Origin: Halobacteriovorax sp. GB3
GTDB lineage: Bacteria > Bdellovibrionota > Bacteriovoracia > Bacteriovoracales > Bacteriovoracaceae
Direction of reading: 5' to 3'
Assembly: GCF_028649655.1 (NCBI RefSeq)
Contig: NZ_JAQSLN010000003.1
Span: 1,302,001-1,366,000 of the forward strand
Length of the DNA: 64,000 nt
The position numbers and the translations under genes are program-made. The first letter of the stretch is position 1. Each line of letters starts with the position of its first letter. The notes under the pieces were generated by a model, which made no database searches, was not told where the DNA came from, and saw nothing but the letters and a program-made list of their open reading frames with translations. Shown one piece after another: positions 1 through 8,740 of this stretch.

Positions 1-640
1 GCTCAATAGTTCCAGAATTTGAAAGAGATGTTCTCTCTAGTTCAATATTCGCATCGCTAAATGCTTTTTTAATTTCATTAAATTTTTCGCGTTGGAAAAT
101 ATTTCTTTTATTCTTTTCCATTGAAAGAGAAGCCGAAGAGAGGTGCGACAAAAGGTGGTAAACACTCTTTCTCCCCTTTCTTTTTAGAAGATCTATAACC
201 TCTTCAGTTCTTTCGTGATGAATCCCTAGACGATTCATTCCCGTATTAAACTTCAAACAAAGTGGGAAATTTTGAAAATCTTGATTATCTAAAACGTATC
301 TTAAATCATCCATATTCGACAGAACTGGTATGATTCGACGATTGAGATAAATTTCAGAGCATTCTTTAAGACCGAGCTGAACGTCGGAAAAAACATAGAC
401 TTCGAATTCGAGATCAAAGAGTTCGTCGCGAAGATTGAGCGCCTCACCTAAAGTGGCACATCCAAACTCTTTTATTCCAAGTTCTACAACTGCGAAGCGA
501 ACGATAGGAAGAACTCCGTGCCCATAAGCATCGGCCTTCACCATGAAGAGGACTTCGTTATTAGGACAAATTTCTTTTAACTTTTTATAATTATCAGCAA
601 GGACACCTAAGTCCACTAGCATTCTGCTTCTAAATCGCAT
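1..640 (-). CDS. alr: Alanine racemase, N-terminal part (cut by window start)
   Basis: This PLP enzyme interconverts L- and D-alanine in the cytoplasm to supply D-Ala for peptidoglycan. About 213 residues are visible. The reading frame is open to base 1, so the C-terminal half, including the second-domain catalytic Tyr, lies outside the window. The PLP-lysine motif MVKADAYGHG is at residues 33-42 (K35), and the family block KFNTGMNRLG follows. The ATG at 640 is preceded by a TAGGA-type ribosome site inside the end of the upstream gene, whose stop is only 6 bases away, so the two are probably co-transcribed. The identification is firm from the two motifs; which alr paralogue this is cannot be told. 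Confidence 0.93.
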   Translation of the reverse strand, partial: MRFRSRMLVDLGVLADNYKKLKEICPNNEVLFMVKADAYGHGVLPIVRFAVVELGIKEFGCATLGEALNLRDELFDLEFEVYVFSDVQLGLKECSEIYLNRRIIPVLSNMDDLRYVLDNQDFQNFPLCLKFNTGMNRLGIHHERTEEVIDLLKRKGRKSVYHLLSHLSSASLSMEKNKRNIFQREKFNEIKKAFSDANIELERTSLSNSGTIE

Positions 641-646
641 GCGATC

Positions 647-2146
647 CTAAATTGTTAAATCCGGAGCATCTCCCCAGATAATTTGTTTTGTCTTTTCTTT
701 CTTTTCTTCAGCAATCATTTGGTTGGCCATTGTAAACTCTAGCCCATCCATCAATTGAAAATATGCTTTAGAAGAAATCGGAGACATTCTAAGCATCGGT
801 TTCAAAGACTGTACTAATACGAGATCAGTTTCTTCGAAAAAACGCCAGAAAGGATAGCGCCCAATAAGTCCTTTCACAAGCTTAAACGCATCTTCACTGT
901 AATTTTCATTCACGAGAAGACCCATGTTTTGAACACCCATTGAAACAATTCTTAGTGAGTCAATTTGTAAGTGATCAAGTCTAGCAACAAAGTCCGCGTG
1001 AAACTCTTTCCAGTAAAAACGCACATTTTTTTGTGAGCGAATATAGTCGATAAGATCAGAGAAATCGATATTCATCAAGGCCACATCGCCTTTCAATAAA
1101 TTACTTGGAAGAACTTTATCTCCAGGAAGTTTACCAAAAGCATGAGAATCGAGAGTGCTCATTAACTCCCATGGATTTAAAAAGATTCCCTTAGATAAAT
1201 TGCGTGGGTTTTCTTTAAGTTTATGGTGCTCACAAACTCCACTTAAGTAGCGCTCAAAGAGATCCCAATTGAAATGATTGAGCATTTGCTCATCTTCACA
1301 TTGGATAAACATGAGCATATCTGGGTTTTTCTTCATTCCCATTATATTGAGACAAATAAGGTTTTCACCCATGAGATCAAAGGCCACTTGTGAAGCGAGA
1401 TTTTGTGCGAAACCTTCAATACCATTTTTACAAAGTTGCCCTAGCCAAAGAGAAGGAATTGAAAAATACTTATCGCTACTTCCCTCTAGACCAACAAGTT
1501 TTTTTCCATTCGCTGATAATTCAAAGCAAGTATACTGTTCAATCTCATCATACTTAGAAAAAACTCTTTCAATTGAACTAATAAAAGATTCATCATTTCT
1601 CGATTTCTCAAAATCCTCACTCATGCGATAAAGAAGATCGTTGTAGTGATTCATTTCTTGGAAACGTTGATTGGCCATAACAACGCGCTCAACTTTCGTA
1701 TCAACATCTTTAGTTAAGGCCTTAAGCGTTTCATTTTCTCTATCGAGTTTATAAAAATGATTCACTCTTTTTAAGAGTGCTTTAATCTGATCAGAGTATC
1801 CGAGCTCATTTTTAATAAAGCCCAAACTTAAGCAATCAAAAGCTTGTTTCATAAGGGCCTGTGTTTCGTCTGTGTAATAGAAAACAAGTGGAAGTTCATC
1901 ATTTTGAACAAAGGGATGGGCCGCAAGAAATAACTCTCCATCACTCATCATTTTAACATCAACAACACTTAGAGATGGAACGTCATGAATAATCCCATTC
2001 CAATATTCTTTGAGAGTTTCGTAAAAATAAGGAGTCACTCCAGCTTGCTTAAAAACGCGAGAGATTTCTCGAACAGCATTCATGTCACTAATGAGTAAAG
2101 CTACAGTAAGTTGTCCATCGTTTTGCACTTGTTTTCCCCTTGTCAC
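647..2146 (-). CDS. Receiver-domain-like protein with unknown C-terminal region
   Basis: Function is not recognised. Residues ~13-125 look like a response-regulator receiver fold: a beta strand ending in D21, a candidate phospho-acceptor D63 (VVDVK), T92 after a hydrophobic strand (VFYYTD) and K112 (GFIKN). These match the usual Asp/Thr/Lys spacing. A charged helix, probably a coiled coil, spans ~130-185. About 300 residues follow, resembling a GAF-like then a mixed alpha/beta segment, without a known output motif such as HTH or GGDEF. The gene sits 6 bases upstream of alr and downstream of aroK on the same strand. It is likely a signalling protein of this lineage; whether it is phosphorylated is an inference. 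Confidence 0.6.
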   Translation of the reverse strand: MTRGKQVQNDGQLTVALLISDMNAVREISRVFKQAGVTPYFYETLKEYWNGIIHDVPSLSVVDVKMMSDGELFLAAHPFVQNDELPLVFYYTDETQALMKQAFDCLSLGFIKNELGYSDQIKALLKRVNHFYKLDRENETLKALTKDVDTKVERVVMANQRFQEMNHYNDLLYRMSEDFEKSRNDESFISSIERVFSKYDEIEQYTCFELSANGKKLVGLEGSSDKYFSIPSLWLGQLCKNGIEGFAQNLASQVAFDLMGENLICLNIMGMKKNPDMLMFIQCEDEQMLNHFNWDLFERYLSGVCEHHKLKENPRNLSKGIFLNPWELMSTLDSHAFGKLPGDKVLPSNLLKGDVALMNIDFSDLIDYIRSQKNVRFYWKEFHADFVARLDHLQIDSLRIVSMGVQNMGLLVNENYSEDAFKLVKGLIGRYPFWRFFEETDLVLVQSLKPMLRMSPISSKAYFQLMDGLEFTMANQMIAEEKKEKTKQIIWGDAPDLTI

Positions 2147-2196
2147 AAGACTGTATTATTATGACTAGTTTTACACGATTAGTCTAATATTTAACT

Positions 2197-2721
2197 CTAC
2201 TTGTCATTGGCATTAAGAAAATGAAATAAATCATCTAAAGATTTTACTTGTTCTATTTGCTCGGGCTTTAAAAGAATTTTGGACTTTTTATATTGATCGC
2301 AGCGCTTAAGGTATATTTCACGCAACTCTTCATCCCTTTTATCAAGCATTGGTCGATTGCGATCACCTTTAATTCTTCTTAGACACAATTCAAAAGGAGT
2401 ATCGAGCCCCACTAAAATATGCTCACTTTTTTGGATCTTTAAAATGTTCTCCTCCCTCTCAAGAGTTCCCCCTCCAAGAGCAACGATATCTCTATGCCCA
2501 AGGCTACTTAGAACATCACAAAGCGCCTTCGATTCTCTCTCTCTAAATGAGTCCCAGCCAGCTTGGCGAATATACTCTCCCAGACCTTTAAACTCAGGAG
2601 CTAATTGGTCCAAAATAAGCGAGTCCAAATCAAAACAAGTCCCCGTTTTTTCATCTCTTTTTAACTCTTCAATAAGAGTTGTTTTTCCCGATCCCATAAA
2701 GCCACAAATAATAAAACCCAT
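2197..2721 (-). CDS. aroK: Shikimate kinase
   Basis: It phosphorylates shikimate to shikimate-3-phosphate with ATP in the chorismate (aromatic amino acid) pathway. At 174 aa it has the normal family length. The P-loop GFMGSGKTT is near the N-terminus (residues 8-16), the shikimate-binding Asp lies in the FDLDSLI segment, and the family ALGGGTL motif is near residue 83. A basic lid segment (KGDRNRPML) follows. It is transcribed away from yceD, with about 98 bp between the two starts. A P-loop kinase of this size with GGGT is nearly diagnostic; gluconate kinase is the only realistic alternative and is less likely. Confidence 0.9.
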   Translation of the reverse strand: MGFIICGFMGSGKTTLIEELKRDEKTGTCFDLDSLILDQLAPEFKGLGEYIRQAGWDSFRERESKALCDVLSSLGHRDIVALGGGTLEREENILKIQKSEHILVGLDTPFELCLRRIKGDRNRPMLDKRDEELREIYLKRCDQYKKSKILLKPEQIEQVKSLDDLFHFLNANDK

Positions 2722-2819
2722 ATTCTCACCGCAAAGTGTAAAAATTCCTTTGTCATGGCCTAAAAGCCTGATACAAGGTAGCTTACACTACAGTTTTTTG
2801 AATTGAAATAGGACGATAA

Positions 2820-3386
2820 ATGCGAAAGAAAACACCTGAGGCAAGCGACTTTAGCCCAATCATCAACATCTCTCTTTTTGATGAAGAGCCTGAATCATAT
2901 GAATTTGATCAAACGAATTCTGAATGGGTAAGAGAAATTCTAAAAGAAATCGAAAATGACTTCTTTGACGAAGAACTCCCAAAGGGTGAAGGCAAAATTG
3001 AAACAAACCTCGAAATTAAAAGACTCGTGAATAATATTTACGGTGAACACCTCATCGTACGCGGGGAAGCTAAGGGTCAGTACTACGCTGCTTGCGTTCG
3101 CTGTCTAGACCCTTCTTTTCAAGAATTTGAGTGTGACTTTAGAGTTGCTTTCATTAATTCAAGATACGAGAAAGAACCGGAGTACGAGGAAATCACGCAT
3201 ATCTTTGCTGACGGAGAAGATGTAGAGCTCTATTTCCACGAAAAAGGAAAGGCCAACGTCAAAGAAATGCTTCATGAACAAGTTTACATGCATTTAGAGC
3301 CTCTTCCTCTACACGCTGAGGATTGTAAAGGACTTTGCGGGCAATGTGGGAGCAATCTCAACAAATATAATTGTGGACATAACTAA
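2820..3386 (+). CDS. yceD: YceD/DUF177 family protein
   Basis: This family is required for 23S rRNA / large-subunit accumulation in bacteria and plants, and its gene usually lies directly before rpmF, as here. The 188-aa protein is very acidic at the N-terminus. It carries the typical CVRCLDP pair mid-protein and ends in a CKGLCGQCG plus Cys-His tail, giving a putative metal-binding C-terminus. The start ATG has an AGGA site 7 bases upstream. It probably shares transcripts with rpmF, although a separate promoter is also visible between them. The biochemical role is known only at the family level. Confidence 0.85.
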   Translation: MRKKTPEASDFSPIINISLFDEEPESYEFDQTNSEWVREILKEIENDFFDEELPKGEGKIETNLEIKRLVNNIYGEHLIVRGEAKGQYYAACVRCLDPSFQEFECDFRVAFINSRYEKEPEYEEITHIFADGEDVELYFHEKGKANVKEMLHEQVYMHLEPLPLHAEDCKGLCGQCGSNLNKYNCGHN

Positions 3387-3424
3387 AAAAAGCCCTGAAA
3401 ATATGGCCTCGTGTTAAAAAGAAC

Positions 3425-3453
3425 TTGAAAATGAGCTAAAAATAACGTAATTA
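3425..3453 (+). promoter_or_regulatory. Candidate sigma-70 promoter for rpmF
   Basis: TTGAAA (3425-3430) and TAATTA (3448-3453) are separated by exactly 17 bases in the 129-bp gap between yceD and rpmF. Expected transcription would begin near 3460, giving a ~55-base leader. The call rests on sequence match only. Confidence 0.4.
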
Positions 3454-3515
3454 TCTCATTCACGTTTATTAAAAATAAGAATAATAAAGTTGATCTGAAA
3501 ATATTGGAGTAGAAA

Positions 3516-3728
3516 ATGGCAGTACCTAAGAAGAAAACGTCCGTTTCTAGAAAGGGAAAAAGAAGAGCTGGACAGCATCACAAACTATATGGAAAATCTA
3601 ACGTTCTAACTGACGGAACTACTGGAGAACTAACTCTTAAAGGTTGTATCTCTCCATCTGGTTACTGGAAAGGACAAAAAGTTTTCGAAACGAAAGCTGA
3701 TAGAGAAGAAGCAGATACAGAAGAATAA
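3516..3728 (+). CDS. rpmF: Ribosomal protein bL32
   Basis: This is a structural protein of the 50S subunit. The N-terminus MAVPKKKTSVSRKGKRR is typical of bL32. The protein is 70 aa, slightly longer than the common 56-60 aa form because of an acidic tail. Only one Cys remains, so this is the zinc-free type. A GGAG ribosome site lies 8 bases before the ATG. It is followed by a strong terminator, so the fab genes downstream need their own promoter. Confidence 0.95.
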   Translation: MAVPKKKTSVSRKGKRRAGQHHKLYGKSNVLTDGTTGELTLKGCISPSGYWKGQKVFETKADREEADTEE

Positions 3729-3760
3729 AATTTGATCTCAAATTCTTTATATAAAAAAAA

Positions 3761-3784
3761 GCCCCATTCATTGGGGCTTTTTTA
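3761..3784 (+). terminator. Rho-independent terminator after rpmF
   Basis: Perfect stem GCCCC-ATTCATT-GGGGC preceded by an A-run and followed by TTTTTT, 32 bases after the rpmF stop. The flanking A and T runs could let it work in both directions, but no minus-strand gene ends here. Confidence 0.9.
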
Positions 3785-3918
3785 GTTTAATCCTCCCCTC
3801 AATTTGGCGAATAATTGCTCGAATTTATTTAGACAAATTGAACTTCAACCCATTAAGATTGCCCAATCAAAGGACTCCTATAAAGTCGTTTGCCTAAAAA
3901 ACACTAAAGGTGGATTTT

Positions 3919-4923
3919 ATGTCTAATTATAAAGTTAAAATTAAAGGGACTGGAATGTATGTCCCAAAAAAAGTTCTAACGAATGTCGATCTCGAAAAGA
4001 TTGTCGACACAAGTGATGAATGGATTTTTGAAAGAACAGGAATGCGCGAAAGACATATCTGTTCTACAGAAGGTGGAGAATGGCCTACAGACATGGCCCT
4101 CTATGCAGCAAAAGACGCCCTTAAAGCTGCAAACCTTGAACCAAACGATATCGATTTCATTCTCTTTGGTTCCGTTACTCCTGACTATAAACTTCCTAAC
4201 TCGGCCACTGTTCTTCAAACAAAACTAGGTATTACAAATAACTGTGCAGCTCTGGACATTTCAGCAGCTTGTTCTGGTTTCGTTTACGGCTTCAATATGG
4301 CCACGGCAATGATTAGAACGGGCATGATTAAAAATGCTCTTATCGTTGGTTCTGAAATGCTTAGTCGTGAAGTGAACTGGGAAGATAGAAACACATGTAT
4401 TCTTTTTGGAGATGGATGTGGTGTCGCTGTCGTTGGTAGAAACGAAGATGAGAATGATCAATCAGATGTACTTGCAACTTATCTTGGTGCTGATGGAACT
4501 GGAAAAGAGTTTTTCGACCAACCGATTGGTGGAGCAGTTGAACCGATCACAGAAGAGCATCTTGAAAAGAAAAACTACTTTATGCAAATGAAAGGTAGAG
4601 AGATGTTTAAAGTTGCCACAAGAACACTTGCAGGAAATGCAAAGCGCGTTCTTGAGCAAACAGAACTAAAGCTTGAAGATGTTGATTGGCTCGTTCCTCA
4701 CCAGGCCAATATTCGAATCATCGAAACAACTGGAAAACTTCTTGGAATTGATCCAGACAAAGTCATTATCAATATTGATAAATATGCTAATACATCAGCG
4801 GCAACTGTACCAATGGCCTTCCATGAAGCCATTCAAGAAGGAAAAATCAAACGTGGTGACATTGTTATGTTTGATGCTTTTGGTGCTGGTCTAACAACGG
4901 GTGCAACCCTTATTAAATACTAA
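3919..4923 (+). CDS. fabH: 3-oxoacyl-ACP synthase III (KAS III)
   Basis: It condenses acetyl-CoA with malonyl-ACP to start fatty-acid synthesis. The catalytic triad is intact when numbered from this ATG: C118 (SAACSG), H261 (VPHQAN) and N291 (YANTSAA). The total of 334 aa is normal. The ATG at 3919 is preferred over the in-frame GTG at 3910 because AGGTGG sits 7 bases before it and overlaps the GTG. It is the first gene of a fabH-fabD-fabG-acpP run. plsX, which normally precedes fabH, is absent. Confidence 0.95.
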   Translation: MSNYKVKIKGTGMYVPKKVLTNVDLEKIVDTSDEWIFERTGMRERHICSTEGGEWPTDMALYAAKDALKAANLEPNDIDFILFGSVTPDYKLPNSATVLQTKLGITNNCAALDISAACSGFVYGFNMATAMIRTGMIKNALIVGSEMLSREVNWEDRNTCILFGDGCGVAVVGRNEDENDQSDVLATYLGADGTGKEFFDQPIGGAVEPITEEHLEKKNYFMQMKGREMFKVATRTLAGNAKRVLEQTELKLEDVDWLVPHQANIRIIETTGKLLGIDPDKVIINIDKYANTSAATVPMAFHEAIQEGKIKRGDIVMFDAFGAGLTTGATLIKY

Positions 4924-4933
4924 AGGTGAAGTT

Positions 4934-5887
4934 ATGACAAAATCAGTAACACTTCTCTTCCCTGGACAAGGGGCTCAATATGTTGGAATGGGAAAGGCCT
5001 TAGAAGGTCACTCTTCTTACGAATTATTTGAAAAAGCAAACCAAGCTCTTGGGTTTAACATCTCTCAAATGATGTTTGAAGGTCCAGAAGAAGAACTTAA
5101 GCTAACAGAAAATACTCAACCAGCAATCTTAAGCCATTCGGTAGCTCTTTTTGAAAAACTAAAAGAACTTCTCGATAACAAAGGTGTAAAAATTGATCGC
5201 GTTCTTGGTCACTCTGTTGGTGAGTACGCTGCTCTCGTTGCAGCAGGAGCTCTTCCTTTTGAAGATGCGGTTAAAGCAGTAAACCTTCGTGGGAAGTTTA
5301 TGCAAGAAGCTGTTCCTGCAGGAAAGGGAAAGATGTTTGCCATCATGAAAGTTCCTGCTGAAAAAATTGAACAAGCATGTACTGAAGCTTCAACTGAAAC
5401 AGAAAAAGTTATGCCAGCAAACTTCAACGAGCCAAACCAAACGGTTATCTCAGGTGAAGCGAATGCATGTGATAGAGCTGTTGCTTGGCTTAATGAAAAT
5501 ATGGAAGATCCATTTAGAGCAGTCGAACTTAACGTTTCAGCTCCTTTCCACTCTTCTCTAATGAAACCAGCTGCAGATAAACTTAACGATGCTTTTAGCG
5601 AGTTTAAGTTTAAAGAAAATGATTTAGCTTACGTTGCAAATATCGATGCTAAAGAATACGCGGCTGGAACTTCTGCTGAAATTATTAAAGAAAATCTCTA
5701 CAAGCAAGTTGATGGAAGTGTACTTTGGACGCAGAGCTTTGCTTCACTTCCAGATGATACAATTTGCATTGAAGTTGGACCGGGCCGTGTTCTAATGGGT
5801 CTCGCTAGAAAAATTAATCGCAATATCAAAGTCATCTCACTCGATAAAGATGGTGCCTTTGAGGAACTCGAGGAGCTTCTCTCATGA
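4934..5887 (+). CDS. fabD: Malonyl-CoA:ACP transacylase
   Basis: It transfers malonyl from CoA to ACP. The N-terminal FPGQGAQYVGMG block, the nucleophile elbow GHSVGE with S94 and the catalytic H206 (SAPFHSS) are all present in 317 aa, the normal length. The start at 4934 is chosen because AAGGTGA lies just upstream, directly after the fabH stop. The end overlaps the fabG start as ATGA, so the two are translationally coupled. Confidence 0.95.
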   Translation: MTKSVTLLFPGQGAQYVGMGKALEGHSSYELFEKANQALGFNISQMMFEGPEEELKLTENTQPAILSHSVALFEKLKELLDNKGVKIDRVLGHSVGEYAALVAAGALPFEDAVKAVNLRGKFMQEAVPAGKGKMFAIMKVPAEKIEQACTEASTETEKVMPANFNEPNQTVISGEANACDRAVAWLNENMEDPFRAVELNVSAPFHSSLMKPAADKLNDAFSEFKFKENDLAYVANIDAKEYAAGTSAEIIKENLYKQVDGSVLWTQSFASLPDDTICIEVGPGRVLMGLARKINRNIKVISLDKDGAFEELEELLS

Positions 5888-6648
5888 AAGTAAATTTTGA
5901 CGATCTAAAAGGTAAAAAAGTACTCGTAACAGGTGCAACACGTGGAATTGGTCGTGAGATCGTAAGAAGTCTTGCAACTCAAGGAGCTCACGTAGTTTTC
6001 AATTACCGTGAAGGTAAAGAATCTGTTGCTAAAGAAATTGAAACAGAACTAAAAGAACTTGGAGCGACAGATGCTACAGGACTTATGTTTGATGTTACAA
6101 ATTATGAGCAAATTAAATCAGCAATCGATACCTTTACTAAAGATGTAGGATCTATTGAGGGACTTGTAAACAATGCAGGTATCTCTAAAGATCAAATTGT
6201 TTTAAGACTTAAAGAAGAAGATATTCAGCAAACTCTTGATACAAACCTTAAGGGGTCAATCATGGTTGCTCAGGCTTGCTCTAGAGGCTTTCTAAGAGCT
6301 GAAAATGTGTCTGTCGTTAACATTAGTTCAGTTGTTGGACTTATGGGGAATGCTTCGCAAATCGCATACTCTGCATCTAAAGCGGGAATGCTCGGTTTCA
6401 CAAAGTCTTTCGCAAAAGAACTTGCAGGTAAAAACGTAAGATGCAACGCAATATGCCCAGGATTTATTACAACAGATATGACAGATGCCCTTGATGATAA
6501 GGTAAAAGAAACATATCTAACTCAAATCCCATTGAAAAGACTTGGTGATGCACAAGAGGTTGCCAATTTGACGTCTTTTCTATTAAGTAATGCTTCAGCC
6601 TATATTACAGGTGAAGTAATTAAAATTGACGGTGGACTTTATATTTAA
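5884..6648 (+). CDS. fabG: 3-oxoacyl-ACP reductase
   Basis: This NADPH-dependent reductase catalyses the first reduction of the elongation cycle. It is a classical SDR: cofactor motif TGATRGIG near residue 17, NNAG at 96-99, and catalytic S149, Y162 and K166 (YSASK). Its 254 aa is normal. It overlaps fabD by 4 bases and is followed 41 bases later by acpP, a context that fixes the assignment to FabG rather than a generic SDR. Confidence 0.94.
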   Translation: MKVNFDDLKGKKVLVTGATRGIGREIVRSLATQGAHVVFNYREGKESVAKEIETELKELGATDATGLMFDVTNYEQIKSAIDTFTKDVGSIEGLVNNAGISKDQIVLRLKEEDIQQTLDTNLKGSIMVAQACSRGFLRAENVSVVNISSVVGLMGNASQIAYSASKAGMLGFTKSFAKELAGKNVRCNAICPGFITTDMTDALDDKVKETYLTQIPLKRLGDAQEVANLTSFLLSNASAYITGEVIKIDGGLYI

Positions 6649-6689
6649 TTAAGATAACAATACTTTCGTAAAAAACTTAGGAGAGAGAA

Positions 6690-6914
6690 ATGGAAGAAAA
6701 AGTAATTAAACTTGTATCAGATGCTACTAAAATCGATATTTCAAAAATCAAAGCAGAAACTAGCTTTGTTGACGATCTAAACCTAGATTCACTTGATATC
6801 GTTGAGCTAATGATGAAAATGGAAGATGAGTTTGGTGTAGAGATCCCTGAAGAAGATGCTGAAGGGCTTAAAACAGTAAACGATGTTGTTACTTACCTAG
6901 AAAAGAAACAATAA
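6690..6914 (+). CDS. acpP: Acyl carrier protein
   Basis: This is the small acidic carrier whose Ser is modified with 4'-phosphopantetheine and carries growing acyl chains. The attachment motif DSL places the modified residue at S34, inside LNLDSLD. The protein is 74 aa, with the usual acidic helix II (ELMMKMEDEFG). A strong GGAGAGAG ribosome site lies 6 bases before the ATG, which fits the need for high expression. It is the last gene before a terminator. Confidence 0.96.
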   Translation: MEEKVIKLVSDATKIDISKIKAETSFVDDLNLDSLDIVELMMKMEDEFGVEIPEEDAEGLKTVNDVVTYLEKKQ

Positions 6915-6920
6915 TAAAAA

Positions 6921-6947
6921 GGCCCTTTCAAAGGGCCTTTTTTTTAT
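6921..6947 (+). terminator. Terminator after acpP
   Basis: Stem GGCCCTTTCAAAGGGCC followed by eight T residues, only 6 bases past the acpP stop. The A-run on its other side may also serve the convergent protease gene, which ends at 6949. Confidence 0.9.
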
Positions 6948-6948
6948 C

Positions 6949-8634
6949 TTACTTTGATGGGCTTAAAAGGTTGGCCTTTTTAATTGCCTCTTCTTTATCT
7001 AGCCCCTCTTTCATTAACTCCAATGCCTTATAGAATCTATTTGGAGCAACAATCCCACCACTCTCACATGGAAGTCTTCCAGAGCTTGGAATATAAACAG
7101 TCTTCATAAGAACTTCTTTTAACTCTAAAGCACTTAAAGCGGAGTTAACATTGTGTCCCTTTAAAACAACATTGAGAACATAGGGAGAGGCCATAGAAGT
7201 ACCATTGAGTGCAATCTCTCCCCCACCAGACTGTGCAGAGAGAACTCCTTGGCCAGGGGCAAACACTTGAACTTTTGTAACACCAAATTTTGAAAAGAAG
7301 GCCGGCTTATATTCATCAAATTTTCCGTCTTCTAATTCAGCAGTATTAATCGCCCCCACTTTGAGCATATTGGCGTAAGTATAACTTGCTGGATAATTAT
7401 TGTTTCCTGGCTCATCTAAGTCGAGAGCTCCACGACCATTCCCAGCTGCAACGACAAAAAGTGTCTCAGGATTGTTCGTAAAAATTGATTCAAGAGCTGT
7501 GAAGGAATCGCGTGGTGCCGACATTGGCGCCCCAGGAAAACCAATGGCAAAACTCATATTCACAAATTTAATCTGCTTATTTTTAATATACTCACCAGCA
7601 CTAAGAAGATGATCATAAATGGCCACATCTCCAGCAAAACCAACTAGACCATAATTATCTAAGTCCTTAAGGGCCAAAGAAGCTACGTGTGTTCCGTGAG
7701 AAACAGGATACGGAGTGTGAATTAATGAATGTGTTTCTAAAATATTATTATCATCTCTAAGAAGACTTAGACCGGCATCATCCTGTCTGTGCCATCCCCA
7801 AGAATCATCAACTCTCCCATTGTTATCGTTATCAATTCCGTCATATGGAACATCAAATGGAGAACGATAAAGCTTGTGCGCCAATGAAGGGTGTGAAATA
7901 TCAAAACCTGTATCAATAATCACAACCGGCTCTCTTGTCGTATCATTAAAAACGGCAAGTCTTCTTTCAAATTCTTTTTTAGAAAGATTGTAGCTCGACA
8001 GAACTTTTTCAACGTTAAATTCAAGAGATTCATTATATGAACCAAGCAACTCACCTGAAGGAGTGTATGCCTTAAATTCATTAACAAGATTTGCGGCCAT
8101 AGGAGCATCTTGGTTATATTTAACGAGATAATACTTAACGACTTTTCCTTCTTTTGAAAGGACATCAATGCGACCTGGCTTTTGTTCATTCTTTTTAAAG
8201 TGACGAATAGCAAGTGGTCTTAAAGATGAATTAGAGAAAACCCATTCTTTTATAACAACTTTCTCTGCTCCTGAAATATCGTATTCACTTCTCGCACGAA
8301 CCATTCCAAATTTTGAATCAGGAAGGGTTGAAAAAAGTTCTTCAATTTGTCTTCCATAATTTACATATGAGTACTTGGCCCAATAAGTGAAACGTCCTTC
8401 TATGCTCCAAGACTTCGACTCAATGACTTGCCCTTTTACATTATTTAATTGTAGCTTTGTCGTTGCTCCAGATTTCAAATGAATCGAAACTTCTTTTCGA
8501 ACAACACCATCAATGCAATAAGCGATGTCTTTCCAACCGTAATCATCGTATTGAACAGAATCTTGTTCGCAGCTTTTCGCTTGGGTTTGGACAGTTAAAA
8601 GCAATGCACTTAATAAAAATATATATAATTTCAA
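6949..8634 (-). CDS. Secreted subtilisin-like serine protease (S8)
   Basis: Exported endopeptidase of 561 aa. A signal peptide of ~19 residues (hydrophobic core then QTQA-KS) is followed by a ~220-residue N-terminal region and the S8 domain. The catalytic residues are D241 (IIDTGFD), H313 (SHGTH) and S480 (GTSMAS), with the oxyanion N399 (AAGNG). A Ca-binding-like DNDNNGRVDD loop is at ~268-277. The start is TTG, supported by GGAG five bases upstream; no ATG fits. The ribosome site lies in a candidate hairpin (see 8635-8683). A role in prey or polymer digestion would suit this lineage, but that is inference. Confidence 0.9.
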   Translation of the reverse strand: MKLYIFLLSALLLTVQTQAKSCEQDSVQYDDYGWKDIAYCIDGVVRKEVSIHLKSGATTKLQLNNVKGQVIESKSWSIEGRFTYWAKYSYVNYGRQIEELFSTLPDSKFGMVRARSEYDISGAEKVVIKEWVFSNSSLRPLAIRHFKKNEQKPGRIDVLSKEGKVVKYYLVKYNQDAPMAANLVNEFKAYTPSGELLGSYNESLEFNVEKVLSSYNLSKKEFERRLAVFNDTTREPVVIIDTGFDISHPSLAHKLYRSPFDVPYDGIDNDNNGRVDDSWGWHRQDDAGLSLLRDDNNILETHSLIHTPYPVSHGTHVASLALKDLDNYGLVGFAGDVAIYDHLLSAGEYIKNKQIKFVNMSFAIGFPGAPMSAPRDSFTALESIFTNNPETLFVVAAGNGRGALDLDEPGNNNYPASYTYANMLKVGAINTAELEDGKFDEYKPAFFSKFGVTKVQVFAPGQGVLSAQSGGGEIALNGTSMASPYVLNVVLKGHNVNSALSALELKEVLMKTVYIPSSGRLPCESGGIVAPNRFYKALELMKEGLDKEEAIKKANLLSPSK

Positions 8635-8683
8635 ATCGACTCCATTGTTGTAATTTCAACAAATTAACAAATAGGGAGTCGAT
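8635..8683 (-). promoter_or_regulatory. Candidate hairpin covering the protease ribosome site
   Basis: ATCGACTCC (8635-8643) and GGAGTCGAT (8675-8683) are perfect 9-base inverted repeats. A nested TTGTTG/CAACAA hairpin lies at 8645-8662. In the mRNA the 3' arm is GGAGUCGAU immediately before the UUG start, so pairing would hide both the Shine-Dalgarno GGAG and the start region. It could be a translational switch or, as DNA, an operator. Confidence 0.45.
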
Positions 8684-8740
8684 ATCCTTTCGAAAGTGTA
8701 AAAACTTCACTTAATGTTAGAAATAGTAAGGATTTGACAT

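Noticed and set aside
1278-1631. 117-codon plus-strand frame opposite the 647-2146 gene
   Set aside because: No ribosome site, composition is that of an antisense shadow, and it lies fully inside a longer coherent gene.
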